DNA of 64,000 bases from Rhabdophis nuchalis (lineage: Eukaryota > Chordata > Lepidosauria > Squamata > Natricidae). The stretch lies in contig CM077644.1 in NCBI GenBank assembly GCA_039707465.1, positions 78,514,875 through 78,578,874 on the forward strand, read 5' to 3'. A program made the translations under genes and the position numbers. Below are positions 37,725 to 48,833 of the stretch, in pieces; the stretch's first letter is position 1, and every line of letters begins with the position of its first letter. A model generated the notes under the pieces. That model did not search any database, had not been told where the DNA came from, and saw nothing but the letters and a program-made list of their open reading frames with translations.

Positions 37725-37866
37725 TAGTTTTGAATGATGATCTTTTTATATATATATTTTAATTTGCCTCTTTAAAATCTTGGTGCATTTTATACTCCGG
37801 TGTATCTTATATTCTGAAAAACATAGTATACCTGTTGCACCTTTGAATGTAGGTCTATCTCTGTAT

Positions 37867-38073
37867 AAGTGATGGGATTCAAATTGAGTGGTGGGCATGG
37901 CAGGGGAAATTACTGCAAAATCCCCATTTCCTCCCGATCAGCTGGGACTCGAGAGGCAGAGAATAGATGGGGCGGGGGCAGTCAGAGGTGGTATTTACCG
38001 GTTCTTTGTACTACTCAAAATTTCAGCTACCAGTTCTCCAGAACTGGTCAGAACCTGCTGAATACCACCTCTG
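37867..38073. mobile_element. Non-autonomous hAT-type element
   Basis: Left end (C)AGTGATGGGATTCAAA, right end CTGAATACCACCTCTG; flanking octamers ctctgtat (37859-37866) and ttctgtat (38074-38081), 7 of 8. It is a reversed, shorter relative of 4984-5375 without the minisatellite. Confidence 0.75.
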
Positions 38074-38081
38074 TTCTGTAT

Positions 38082-39059
38082 GTCTAAATTGGAACTGGCA
38101 CATACATGTTGCCTTTTTAGGTGTGGGGTCTAATGGGTCCAGGTGAAGCTACGTTGCATCTTTCTATGTATTTCTACCCTGAGTTCGCATGGCATCTGTG
38201 TGTGTTTCTATAAATGTGTGTTTTGGGAAGCACAGAGCAAGTTGCGTATCCTCTGATCTGGGTCAGATGTTCAGGAGGGAGAATGAATCAGCTGGAAGCA
38301 TTGCAAGCTGTGGTCCAACTGCTTTCCCAATTGAGATGTATAGGGGAAATGTTTTGGATTTTATTCCTCTGAAGAGTTAATAAAGGAGTTGTCAATTGAC
38401 CCCCCCTCAGGTGTGAGTAATTAGAATATAAAACACAATGCATGTTCAAATTCCACTTTTCCGTGTTGGCTTTTCTTGCCAGGCCAAATTTGACCTCATT
38501 CTGTCCTATTTGGGGTGGGTGGGTTGTTTCTCTGATAGGCAGTCAATGCCTCAAGTGTGAGGAAGTTGATATTTACCAGAAGTTGAGCATACCCATGCAG
38601 TGTAAAATATGCAAAATATGTTCTTTGAATATGCAAAATTCCTTTTTGTTCCTGGTCAAAATAGAAACCACACTGATTTTAATAAACAAAATCAGTTTGC
38701 CTCTTGTGTCACAGCTTCCTAATAGATGAACAATATACCCCAACTCCCTTTGCACAATTTCTTTCTAATAGTCCATCGGGCTGGAAAAAAAAAAAAAAAG
38801 AAATTCAGAAAATGCATTTGCTAAACAGATGTAGACTGAAAATTGATTGATCTTCCAGCTTTAGTCTCAATGTGAATTCCTTACGAGGCACCCGAGCCTC
38901 AGCAGAGGGTTAGCTGTAAATAGTTTGGATATGTTAATTTTCTTAAAGTTTACCACTATGCTCCACTGTAGTTCTAAACCTTTGTGGCATAGCAAGTTGT
39001 ATACAGATGCATTAAAAACACTTCCTAATCCAGATACAATTCTGGATGAATCAAAAGGT
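38082..39059. other. No gene seen
   Basis: Unassigned AT-rich sequence; A-run near 38788. Frames at 38189-38755 show no motif. Confidence 0.5.
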
Positions 39060-39147
39060 GCCAGTTTGGTCTAGCACCAGGTTAGAAAACAAGAGACCGT
39101 AAGTTCATATCCCACCTTAGTCATGAAAGCCAGCTGGGTAGGCCTGT
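39060..39147 (+). mobile_element. tRNA-derived SINE head fragment
   Basis: gccagtttggtctagcacca, gagaccgtaagttcatatcc and catgaaagccagctgggt match the head of the SINE at 54628-54850 (reverse strand there). It stops where the LINE at 39148 begins. Confidence 0.6.
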
Positions 39148-39905
39148 CATAATGATAATAATAATCTTTATTGTCATTGTAATAAAATTACAATGAAATT
39201 GGTTTGAGCGTTGTGCTAACATTTGCATCAGGTGAAATATAGACAGCAGTGATAACTATAACAGAAATCTCTCTAAGGAAATAAAATGGCCGACAAATGA
39301 CAGTTGATAATTCCATGTCCGCAGAACAGTATGTATAAGCAACTCTACTGTTAGTACACCAGTTATTATGTGTGTAAATACACAGTCCTCCACCTTTGCT
39401 TTTACCAGAGTTGTTGTTTCTGTCAAAGCGGTGTGTGGTGCGGTTAGTTAGCTCCACAGACGCATCCGGTACAAGTGGATGAAGCCAGGTCTCTGTGATG
39501 ATCATCACACAGCAGTCACGAATGAGCTTATTCGCTGCCATCCATAGCTCTAGTTCATCAGTTTTGTGGACAAAGGATCTAGAGTTGGTTAGGAAAATGC
39601 TTGATAATTCTGGTCTGTGAGGCTGCTTCCGTGCCTGAACTAGCAAACCAGCTCTGCATCCCCGCTTCTGTTTCCGCTCTCTTCACTGCCTCCTAGGCCA
39701 AACAACGATCCATAGTTTTACTATGTCACTCGGTATGTTATGAGACTGCTGGAAGTTGCTGGTAATATCGAGTCGACTAGAAGATCCAATCTTTAATAAT
39801 AACTTAATAACTCCCTGTGGGTATAGACTAGTTTTTGCCTAACTCTACTGTGACACCAGGAGCTCAAAGCCGCAGCGCCTAAGCATGCCACCATCTTGAA
39901 TGGTG
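39148..39905 (-). mobile_element. Internally deleted LINE: 5' region, endonuclease, 3' UTR (Rex1-like style)
   Basis: On the minus strand: a 5' region starting near 39905, an endonuclease-coding frame, then a direct junction near 39210 to a 3' end (accaatttcattg, attacaatgacaataaaga) and an (ATT/ATC)n tail at 39148-39168. The reverse transcriptase is missing. Clade assignment (Rex1/Babar-like) is by memory of the endonuclease style. Confidence 0.65.
39188..39646 (-). pseudogene. LINE apurinic-type endonuclease fragment
   Basis: A 152-codon minus-strand frame with the blocks IFLTNSRSFVHKTDEL (N-terminal strand with the conserved Asn), CVMIITETWLHP (catalytic Glu in TETW), GGGLCIYTHNNWC and ELSTVICRPFYFLREISVIVITAVYISPDAN. 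In LINEs this APE-like domain nicks target DNA to prime reverse transcription. The later GDFN and SDH motifs and all of the reverse transcriptase are gone; the frame runs straight into 3' UTR. Upstream, an in-frame TGA interrupts the basic leader that normally precedes the domain. Not functional. Confidence 0.8.
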
Positions 39906-40019
39906 CCCTCTCAGTTCAACCCATCTCAAGGAGTAATAGTTATGTGGAAAATAGGAGGAGGAAGGTATATTGGATGTGTTCACTGCCTTAAGTTATTTGT
40001 CAAAATAATACATTAAATA

Positions 40020-40315
40020 CAGGGGTGGGATCCTACCAGTTTAACAACTGGTTTGCTGAGTGAGCACTTCACATGCTGAAGACTTTACAGAAAACTCACC
40101 TTCCATGTTACTGCTGGCGAGGAAAACAGTTGAGGCACGGCAATCCACTCTGCCGCGCCGATCAGCTGGGCTTTGGAAAAGGAAATCTAGTAATAGTGCA
40201 GGGGCAGGCGGGTGGTCCCACTTCAAAGTTGGAGCAAACTGGTTCACTCCCAGTTGATAGTCAAAGCTACCAATTTGCCAGAACCGGTCCGAACCCCAGT
40301 TGAATCCCACTCCTG
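40020..40315. mobile_element. Non-autonomous hAT-type element
   Basis: Ends CAGGGGTGGGATCCTACCAG / CAGTTGAATCCCACTCCTG; flanking octamers attaaata (40012-40019) and attaaaca (40316-40323), 7 of 8. Overlapping frames on both strands are not genes. Confidence 0.8.
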
Positions 40316-40836
40316 ATTAAACATTTTAAAAAATTAATTAATTAATAAAAAGCACATTGTCAAGGCTAGGAAATTATTTTAAAATTGCATTTTGATAAAG
40401 GAAGCGCCGGATTAGATGCAGTGGTTAAGGAATTACGGTAGGTAGGCCTAGGGAGAACCTGTTTTCATATCAATCCTTGTTCATATTGTTAGTGATTTGG
40501 ACCAATCTGTTTCTGCACAGCTCTTCTACAGTATTTCATTAGTTGTTGTGAGGACAGAATTTTCTCATGTCAACTACCTTGCACTAGAAAGGAAACAGAA
40601 AACAATCTTGCAGGAAAGCTGTGCTATAAATCTGGCAAACAAACAAATGGTGATCATGCATTTATCCGACAATCATCCATTCCATATCCATTTCACCCCT
40701 GTGATTAAGAATCAAAAAATACTCTGGTTTTCCTATTCTGCTGCTTTGAGGCTCATTTTAAGTAGGTAGGATGTCCTCAGGCTTAAGGAACTAGATTTTA
40801 CTCTAATTTGTCTGGCTAGCAGTATGAAATAGTACA

Positions 40837-41160
40837 TTTCTCAGGGATTGCCACAAAGAAGAGGGAGTCAAACTATTCTCCAAAGCACCTGAGGGCAGAA
40901 CAAGAAGCAATGGGTGGAAACTAATCAAGGACAGAAGCAACTTAGAATTGAGGAGAAATTTCCTGATAGTTAGAACAATTAATCAGTGGAACAGCTTGCC
41001 TCCAGAAGTTGTGAATGCCCCAACCCTGGAAGTCTTCAAGAAGATGTTGGATAGCCATTTGTCTGAAATGGTATATGGCTTCCTGCCTAGGCAGGGAGTT
41101 GGATTAGATGACCTCCAAGGTCCCTTCTAACTCTGCTATTGTATTATTGTATTATTGTAT
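40837..41160 (+). mobile_element. CR1 LINE 3' end
   Basis: From tctcagggattgccacaaag through the CR1 terminus (gttggattagatgacctcca, tctaactctgctattg) to an (attattgt)n tail. It includes a frame at 40948-41130 with NQWNSLPPEVVNAPTLEVFKKMLDSHLSEMV, the C-terminus expected for the CR1 ORF2 that leaves the window at 64000. Confidence 0.9.
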
Positions 41161-41495
41161 TTGAACGGCTGCAACCTAGCTGATAGGTTTCTGTGTTTAC
41201 ACATGACCTTACATTCTAATATTGTCTTCCCTGTAAGCAAATAGCACTTTCCTCCAATATGGCAAAAAAAAGGAGAATAAATACTATTTGCAAAATAGCT
41301 GAGGTTTTGAGCCAGCTGATGCCAGTTTAATATCTGGTTTGTCCATCCCCTTGCCACAAAGCAGAATTCTTCATTCCATAGCATAGGTTGCTTAAGATGT
41401 ATTTCACAGTGAACATATTCTCTTTAAGTACAGACCTGTTCTATTTAATGTTTAGATATAAAGGTCAAACTCTGCTCAGATTCTTCATTCCAGAA

Positions 41496-41628
41496 TAGGG
41501 AGGTCAAACTGGCAGCCAGTGGGCTGGATACACCATACACAGGCCACAGCCACCCAGGTCCGCAAAGGGGACAAATGTCATGAAACATCACATGATGGCA
41601 ACATGATGCCGCAAGTTTGACACCCATG
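41496..41628. mobile_element. hAT MITE, CAGGGGTGTCAAACT family
   Basis: Ends TAGGGAGGTCAAACTGG / GCAAGTTTGACACCCATG; flanking octamers ttccagaa (41488-41495) and ttttagaa (41629-41636), 6 of 8. The right octamer was then used by the next element. Confidence 0.75.
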
Positions 41629-41636
41629 TTTTAGAA

Positions 41637-41864
41637 CAGTGGTAGTCAACCTGGTCCCTTCCGCCCACTAGTGGGCATTCCAGCTTTCATGGTGGGTGGT
41701 AGGGGTTTTGTCTGATACCAAAGCACTTTCCTTTTTTTAAAATTTAATTGACTTCCCTACTTTATAAATCACCATTACTGTGGAACCGGTGGGTGGTTAG
41801 AAAATTTTATTACTAACAGAAATACAAAAGTGGGCGGTAGGTATAAAAAGGCTGACTACCCCTG
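41637..41864. mobile_element. Non-autonomous hAT element, CAGTGGTAGTCAACC family
   Basis: Ends CAGTGGTAGTCAACCTGG / AAGGCTGACTACCCCTG with sub-terminal gcccactagtgggc and gtgggcggtagg. Perfect 8-bp duplication ttttagaa at 41629-41636 and 41865-41872. Confidence 0.9.
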
Positions 41865-41935
41865 TTTTAGAAGAATCACTCATGGATTCTGAAGCTATTA
41901 GTTAAAGTTATTTTGGAAATGCCACTAGCACTAGC

Positions 41936-42031
41936 ACTAGCTCTTAGACTTACATACCACCACACACTTTACAGCTCTCTTTAAGTGGTTCAAAGAGTCA
42001 GAATTGCTCCCAACGATCTGGGTCCTTATTA
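41936..42031 (-). mobile_element. SINE body fragment
   Basis: ctcttagacttacataccac ... tttacagctctctttaagtgg ... ccaacgatctgggtcc matches the non-tRNA part of the SINE at 2420-2615 in the same orientation. Confidence 0.55.
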
Positions 42032-42383
42032 AAATGCATTTAATTTAATCAGGATATCAGTTATATTGTCTAATTATCACAGCTGCTGGAGTCTAACAAG
42101 GTTCCCCACCCCATAAATTGAAGTATTTTCTACTCCAAGTTTTCATAACCTTAGGAACTTTTAAATGTTTGGACTTCAACTCAAAGTTCTGTAGTCACCG
42201 AGCCATGGCATTTAACCAGGAGGCAGAATTTCTACCAAGGCAGAACTAATGCTTCCTGTAGGAATCTGGCCGCTTCATTGGGCTCCTACTGGCAGGTCAG
42301 CGGCTAAAAAGAGAACAGCTGCAGGAGAATTATAAATAACCAGGTAAAGTGTAGTGAAGACCCTCCTTAGAAAGCATCTAGAA

Positions 42384-42518
42384 TAGGGCTGTCAAACTCC
42401 TGGCCCATGGGCTGGATACATCACACGCTGGCCAGGCCCACACCTGGTTTAGCGAAGGGGAAAAAAGTCCAGATATGTCATGTGGTGCCACTGTGACGAC
42501 GTGAGTTTGACACCCCTG
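42384..42518. mobile_element. hAT MITE, CAGGGGTGTCAAACT family
   Basis: Ends TAGGGCTGTCAAACTCC / GTGAGTTTGACACCCCTG, perfect 8-bp duplication atctagaa (42376-42383 and 42519-42526). Interior includes gggctggatacatcaca, shared with 41496. Confidence 0.9.
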
Positions 42519-42703
42519 ATCTAGAAAGTATTAGCTGGAAAATTTTCACTTGTGTGAAGGAACAATAGCTCAATGCACTTTGTAAACTTTAGAAAGATGG
42601 CTGGTTTGATTTAGCTTTCTTCCTACCCAGAAATGATCCATGTTTTTATAGGGAGGCCTTCTAATTCTTCAACCATTGCTATTATGGATGGAAGGAGTAT
42701 ATA

Positions 42704-43092
42704 CAGCATACTTACAACCATTCATTTAGTGACCATTTGAAGTTAAAATGGCATTGAAAAAAGTGATGACTGGTTTTCCACACTTACGACCGTTTCAGTA
42801 TCTCTGCATGATCAAAATTCAGGCACTTGACAACTGGTATATTTATGATAGTTGTACTATTTTGGGCTCATGTGATTGCCTTTTAGAACCTTCTCTGTCA
42901 GCTTCCGACAAGCAAAGTCAATGAGGGAAACCAGATTCACTTAACAACTGCATGATTCGTTTAACAACTGCTCTGCTTTGCTTAACAACTGTAGCAAAAG
43001 AGGTCATAAGATAAGGCAAAATTCACTTAACACTTTTGCTTAACCACTGAAATTTTTGGGCTCAGTTGTGGTCATAAATTGAGGTCTACTGA
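42704..43092. mobile_element. Tc/mariner-like MITE
   Basis: Reverse orientation of the 37350 family: begins CAGCATACTTACAACCATTC after a TA, contains cttaacaactg repeated four times, and ends gtcataaattgaggtctact. The right TA is not clear. Confidence 0.6.
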
Positions 43093-43231
43093 CTACTGAC
43101 AGTGAGGAATGACATAGGAAGAGATGGACCAGACCAGAAATAAAACAATAGAAGATGGTTTTCTTTTATGATAGATTCTTCGGAAGAATTATGTTGAAAT
43201 GCTAGATCCAAAATAGAAAAAAGTCCTGCAT

Positions 43232-43519
43232 GAATGCAGTTCATTGAGTGAATGTTTGAACTTAAAACAGCATTGAAAAAAGTGACCTATGACAGTTGTT
43301 CCTGCACATCCCCATGATCACATGTTAAAATTTCAGATGTTTGGCAGCTGACTCAAATTTATGACTGTTGCAATGTCTGGGATTATGTGTGCACATTTTG
43401 CAAGGTCAATGGAGAAGCCAGATTTACTTAATAACTGTATTACTATTTTAACAAGTGCAATGATTCACACACAACAACAAAAATGTTGGGCTCAATTGTG
43501 GTCGGAAGTTGAAAACCTG
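43232..43519. mobile_element. Tc/mariner-like MITE, partial
   Basis: Shares gcattgaaaaaagtgacc, ttgggctcaattgtggtcgg and the terminus gaaaacctg|TA with the 42704 copy. The left end is truncated. Confidence 0.55.
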
Positions 43520-44195
43520 TATATGAAGGTTGTCTTATTGAAGAATATACTAGATCTCCTAGTCCTGTGGTCTTGGTAAATCATAATTCAGGATCAAACA
43601 GATCGCTCTTGGCCCAGGTCTATCAAATGTGATCTGGCATCAATACAATCCAGCTACTATCCAACTGTGCTAATCCAATATAATTTTGAAAATGAGCATT
43701 TTGTATTGCAATCTTAAATTGCAGGAGTCACATATAACAATAATAATATTAAGAAGCTTTATTAAGAAACAATAATAATATTAAGCAGCTTTCCAGCATA
43801 TACCTTAGAATGTGGAGGCATTTTCTGTCCCTCTTTCCCCTTTTTACATTGTAAAAAGAATTTTATTTTTAAATCCCTCATCCAAATCTTAAGAATAGCA
43901 TTTGGTCTCTGGGCCGTGAATGCTTCAAGTGGTTACTGCACATCATGGCATTCTTTGGGGAACAATGTTATGAAAACTGCAATCTTTTGATGTTGGCAAA
44001 GTTCAGTAATAAAACATAGTGCTCTTTCAACTTCACATTTCTTTTCAAGATAAAAGATTAGATATAAGATGCAAGGTTTACTTGGACATTTATTTGACTC
44101 TGCTCTCCTCATTTGGTAGGAAATAAGGGGAATTGATGATAAAAATACATGGTTTGCTGACAGAAGAGATCCTTTGGACAATTGGAGGGTTTGTC

Positions 44196-44749
44196 CAATG
44201 GTGGGATTCAGCCCACTTAACAACTGGTTCCTCAAAAATGTAAGTGTGCACACATGTGCACATGCACAGCATCTGTGCCTGCACATGCACACAACTTCTG
44301 CGCATCCACAGCTTGTGCCACGCAGTGAGGGTTGGCCTTTTGGGGTGTGCTCCACTCCATCTCTGCTCTCTGGGGCAGTGGCTGCTTCTCTCCGCTGATA
44401 CGCTTGCTGGGAGAGAGTGCGTCTCTTGTGCAATTTAGCAGCTGTGAGCCGCTGCCTTCCCTTTAAGTCCCATCTGGAAAGCACACAGCACAGAGAAGCA
44501 GCAGCCATTTTGAATGCTGGTTTTCTGTGTCACAGAGCTTTCTAGATGGGACTTAAGCAGTGGCTCACAGCTGTTAAATTGCCCAAGACACTCTCTCTCC
44601 TAGCAAGCGCAGCAGCAGAGAAAAAAAGCTGCTGACCCGGAAAGCACATGGAATTAGCCACTGGTTGATTTTACCGGTTCTCCAAACTGCGCAAAATCAT
44701 AACAACCGGTTTGCCTGAACCGGTCCAAACCGGCTGAATTCCATCCCTG
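44196..44749. mobile_element. Non-autonomous hAT-type element with internal inverted repeat
   Basis: Ends CAATGGTGGGATTCAGCCC / CGGCTGAATTCCATCCCTG; flanking octamers ggtttgtc (44188-44195) and ggtgtgtc (44750-44757), 7 of 8. Inside, about 44400-44485 and 44529-44615 form an imperfect inverted repeat (tcccatctggaaagc / gctttctagatggga). The 191-codon minus-strand frame over 43933-44508 runs through this and is not a gene. Confidence 0.8.
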
Positions 44750-45177
44750 GGTGTGTCCAACATACAACTTATCATTTGCAACAGATCAGTAAATACGTAA
44801 AGTAGATGATAGTCAAAATTTTGTGTGGGATTCCTGAAACCACACTAGGATTTCTGGGGAGGAGGGTGTCACACAAGATTATATATCTTTGTGTATAGGA
44901 TTGCCGTCATATGTGTTGATGATATTCAGGATGACTTTGAAGGAGACAGAAAACATCTGTTACCAAGGCCCCCACTTTCATGGCCTTTGAGAAAGGCATG
45001 AAAACATTGCTCTATTAGCACCCTGAAAACCCTTCCTTCATCTTTTAATTTTTAACATTGCTTGTCTTTTAAATTTTATATACTGTTTTTATGTTTTTTT
45101 AAATGTTTTTATTTGTTCACCACACAGATTGATCTTGATAGCTAGTTAGCTAACTAGAAATATAGATAAAAATAGAT

Positions 45178-45689
45178 CAGGGGCAGTGGTGGATTGCTGC
45201 TGGTTTTACTGCCAATTCTCAACCAGTGCTCATCAGGCGCTTGCACTTGCTTCGCTCGCATGCAGGGTGTGTGTGTTCCACTGCTTAATGTAAATTGTTC
45301 TTCACGAATGTGTAGAACAATTTACAGTCACTAAAATCACTAAAATCCAAGTCATTACAGTCACTAAAATCACTAAAATCCAAGTCATTATAGTCACTAA
45401 TATCACTAAAATCCAAGTCAGTCACTAAAATCCAAAATGGCGGAAGCCCAGCAGCAGCGAGGAAACCGGTTCAGGGGCGTGGCAGGCCTGGGTCACTGCT
45501 GGTTCTGCAACCCAGACCTGAATTCCATTACTGGTTCAGCCGAACCTGGCCGAACCGGGAGCAACCCACCCTGACCAGGGGTGGAGAATTAGAACTCCTT
45601 TATGTCTTGTGGACTTCAACTCCCAGCATTGCTGGCTAAGGAATTCTGAGAGTTGAAGTCCAAAAATCATAAATAGGTCTAGTTCTCTG
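45178..45689. mobile_element. Palindromic MITE split by another hAT element
   Basis: Left end CAGGGG at 45178-45183; its continuation tggagaattagaactcc follows the inserted element from 45582. Right end tctagttctctg at 45689. Perfect 8-bp duplication aaatagat at 45170-45177 and 45690-45697. The arms share cttgtggacttcaactccca / gagttgaagtccaaaaatca. Confidence 0.85.
45184..45573. mobile_element. hAT-type element inserted in a MITE terminal repeat
   Basis: Ends CAGTGGTGGATTGCTGC / GGGAGCAACCCACCCTG; flanking octamers atcagggg (45176-45183) and accagggg (45574-45581), 7 of 8. The interior has a tandem array of about 36-bp units (actaaaatccaagtcatta, 45322-45435). Confidence 0.8.
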
Positions 45690-45928
45690 AAATAGATAAA
45701 CATAGCTTAATCCCATAAGAAGATAGAAGCTAAGCCAACAAGAAGACACATTTTAGGGGCATCTTTCCATGAAGAAAAATATTCAGTAACTTGAGGTCTC
45801 TCTTAGCTTGAGCAAGTTGTGACATTATATCATGGTATATACTAGTGTGTGTGTATGTGTGTGTGGGGGAACCTATCAATTCACTCACTTAGTAATAAGC
45901 CCTACTGATCATAAAGAAAGCTGTTTTT

Positions 45929-46327
45929 TATTTTTTTATTTTTTTGTTTGAAAAAGTTTTATTGGTTTTAACAATTTATATCAGGAAAGGGGTAGATAAG
46001 GTGTTAGATAATATTTTGGAGCTTCCACATCGGGTTTGATGACCGCCTCCAAGTCTTCATACATATTCCATTAAAAAAATATATTAAAAGGAAGGGGTAC
46101 ATACATTTTAAAATCATAAATTTTCATATTATTTTATACATTCAATTACTTTGTACTATTGACATCCATACAGGAATTATCATCATAAAAAAAAAATAAC
46201 AAATTATTTTTGCGATCTGAGCCTCTTTGCTATAATCTCTTCCTCCTCCTCCCCACCAGCAGGCGGACCCGTGGCCCCTCCCGTTCCCATCTCATCATCA
46301 TCCAGGATTGAGGAGTGTTTTTTAAGA
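45929..46327 (-). mobile_element. ORF1-only L1-like (HAL1-like) element, copy C, 5'-truncated
   Basis: A perfect 16-bp duplication aaagaaagctgttttt flanks it (45913-45928 and 46328-46343). On the minus strand it holds the last about 40 codons of ORF1 (LKKHSSILDD..., ending AKRLRSQK), the stop, a 3' UTR of about 270 bp and poly(A). No ORF2 sequence. Closest to copy A in the 3' UTR. Confidence 0.85.
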
Positions 46328-46343
46328 AAAGAAAGCTGTTTTT

Positions 46344-48214
46344 AAACAGACATTTTGTGAATTCTCATATTGTCAACCCTATAAGGTAGACAAAAGCAGA
46401 TGCTGTGCAGGCCTAAAACTACTTTTATTAGAATGGCTATAATATAGTAACAGAATTGTGCAAATCTAAATGTGCTCTCCCTACTCCCTCTTTTATCTTC
46501 TTGAAAATTCCTTTCTGAGACATTTTCTGTAAACTTCTCTCTTCGTATGGTCTTAAGCTATATTTATCTGTCTGTTTGCCTTAGTAACAGATCTTTCCTC
46601 TCTCCATCAAGGTCATCCTCTATACTCTACGCATATGACAGCAATCCTATATGCAAAGGTATACAATCTGAGGCCTTGTGTAATCCCACCGCCACCCCCG
46701 CAAGCTTTAAGTGAGATTTCTGGAAACCCCTTGAAAAGTTGTGACTCAGCTGCAATATTTATATGACAGAAGGGGAAACTTTTAAAATATGTCGGAAGTA
46801 ATCAGATTAAGTGCAATTCATTTCAATTAAATCAAATCAAATCAAATCTTTTTTCTTTCAGCAATTTTTTGAAGGTGAAATGCTTCCCTATCTCAAACTT
46901 CCACTTTCTTGTGAGATGGGCAGCTATATAAATGATAAAATAAAGCAAAGCAAAGCAAACAAACAAATAAATAATGCAAAATTATTCCACTATCAAGTAT
47001 TACTGGGGAAGAGTGGAAAAGAGGAAAATTACATTCCTATTAAATATAAATTAACCTGAAAATGAAAGTTCCTTCTGGGTTTATATGCAGGAGATTGAAT
47101 TGCATGTGAAGTCCAAAGATGGCTATGAATTTTAAATATTTGTTGTTTGCGTGTTTTTTTATAGTTAATGCTAGCAGGGATGATCAACTTTCTATTTCAC
47201 GTTCCATCATCCATCTTGTCTTTTCCAAAATATTAAGTGTTGCCATTGCCTAATCACATCAGATTAATGAAGTCACCAGGATTCATTTAGAAAGTAATTG
47301 AGAATGTCTAATTTTAATTAAGAGTTTTGATTGCTGATGCTAATGGAATAATAAAAAATGCTTTCAGAGATGTATTTTTTTACTATCATAAAATGTACTT
47401 TCTAGATTTATTTTACTTTTTGCATGAGAAACAAAATAAAGACAAACACTGACTCTTCAATATTCAGGGATCCATTTTGCTTTTTAATGGGCAATATGTT
47501 TTCACTTAACAAAAATATAAACATTTAAAGTTAACATTTGACAAGAATGTTAACTTCAAATGACTTTTTAGCAACCTACAGAGGATTTACCAGTAATGAT
47601 TGATTTGTTATTTAGAGCTCATAAATTTTGTTTTCATCTCATAATTTATATTTCTTGGAATGCATGGTAACTAAATTCTAGTTTGGCCACTAATGGGAAG
47701 TGCCAGGCAACAAAAATAATAAACAAATTAGATTTAGGAGAATAAAATTCTTCTAAAATAAAACCTCTCATTCAGCTCACGATTTTCTTATTCGCATTTC
47801 AGAAGCCAATTGTTAATTTGAAAGCATTTTCCTCTTTTTGATGTAGAAGCACCCCATGGGAGTAAGCTTCAGATTACAAGAGAAGTATTCTCCTTCTGCC
47901 TTTAATAACTTAATTCCTACTTACCTTTAATAGATAGGAATTAGGGCAGCATCTAAATTTATCTGTGCTAAACCTGTCTGACAAAGAGCAACCTCTGAAA
48001 TGCTCACTTCTCCATTATTATTAAACATAATGTTCAATAGCTGTTGGTACACGCTACTCATTTGTCTGGCATGCCAGGATGGAGGTTGTCGAACTCTACC
48101 CACTGCCAGTCGATTGCAAATACACCCCTTATTTGTGGTTGTTTTGTTTGGGCCTAAACCATCTTAAGCCGTTCAGAGCAGAAATGGCGTCCTGTACTTC
48201 CTTCTGTTCTAAAC
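46344..48214. other. No gene; repeat-poor stretch with one LINE 3' end
   Basis: The only recognisable repeat is an L2-group 3' terminus at about 46840-46980 (gagatgggcagctatataaa plus tail). The rest, especially 47100-48050, has no transposon ends and contains several taattaa-type blocks. It could hold a conserved non-coding element, but comparison with other genomes is needed to say so. Confidence 0.45.
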
Positions 48215-48400
48215 AGAGGTGGGTTCCTATTGGTTTGGACCAGTTCGGCCAAGTAGGTAGTAACGTGGCCGGTTCTATGCTTGGCGACGTCATCTTGATT
48301 TTCTGTTCTGCACATGCGCAGAACAATCTTCATTGGAAAAATGTAATTTTAACCCCTTTTTAAAATGTTGTGCACATGCACAGACCTTTTAAGGTTCTAA
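48215..48400. mobile_element. hAT-type element, left part
   Basis: Starts CAGAGGTGGGTTCCTATTGG with ggtttggaccagttcggcc, and includes tgcacatgcgcagaac / gttgtgcacatgcacag. The right end is not found. Confidence 0.5.
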
Positions 48401-48833
48401 TGGGTGCTCCAATTCAGGTTGCAGGGCCTGGCAAACCCCCTTTCCTCCAGTGGCTGGTCTCTACAAGGGAAAGCATGCTCCTCTGGCTTTTTCACTTCCT
48501 TTCCAAAGTATCACAAAGCTTCTGTAGGAAGCTCCCCACTCCCCAGAATAAAATATTCTACAGAATAAGAAAAGAAGCAGAATAGAATATTTCCTCTAAA
48601 GGATAAGTTGGGGAAAAATCTCCTTAGCAAAGGCAGAACGTCTCTCTAGTCCTTCCTCTGCTAAAACAGCTTGCAGGCAAAGCTTAGGGAAACTAAGTTT
48701 CATTCATAAAGCAATGACATAAATTGTTTCAATTTCTACCCTCAAAACAAGGAAGGGCACTGAACACCAGAACAACTAGACACAAGGACAGTCCCCCCGC
48801 CCCAATATCATCACTCTGTTTAACAACTAATTC

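Noticed and set aside
43933..44508. 191-codon minus-strand frame starting MAAASLCCVLS
   Set aside because: It runs half through a non-autonomous hAT element and half through unrelated flank, with no protein motif.
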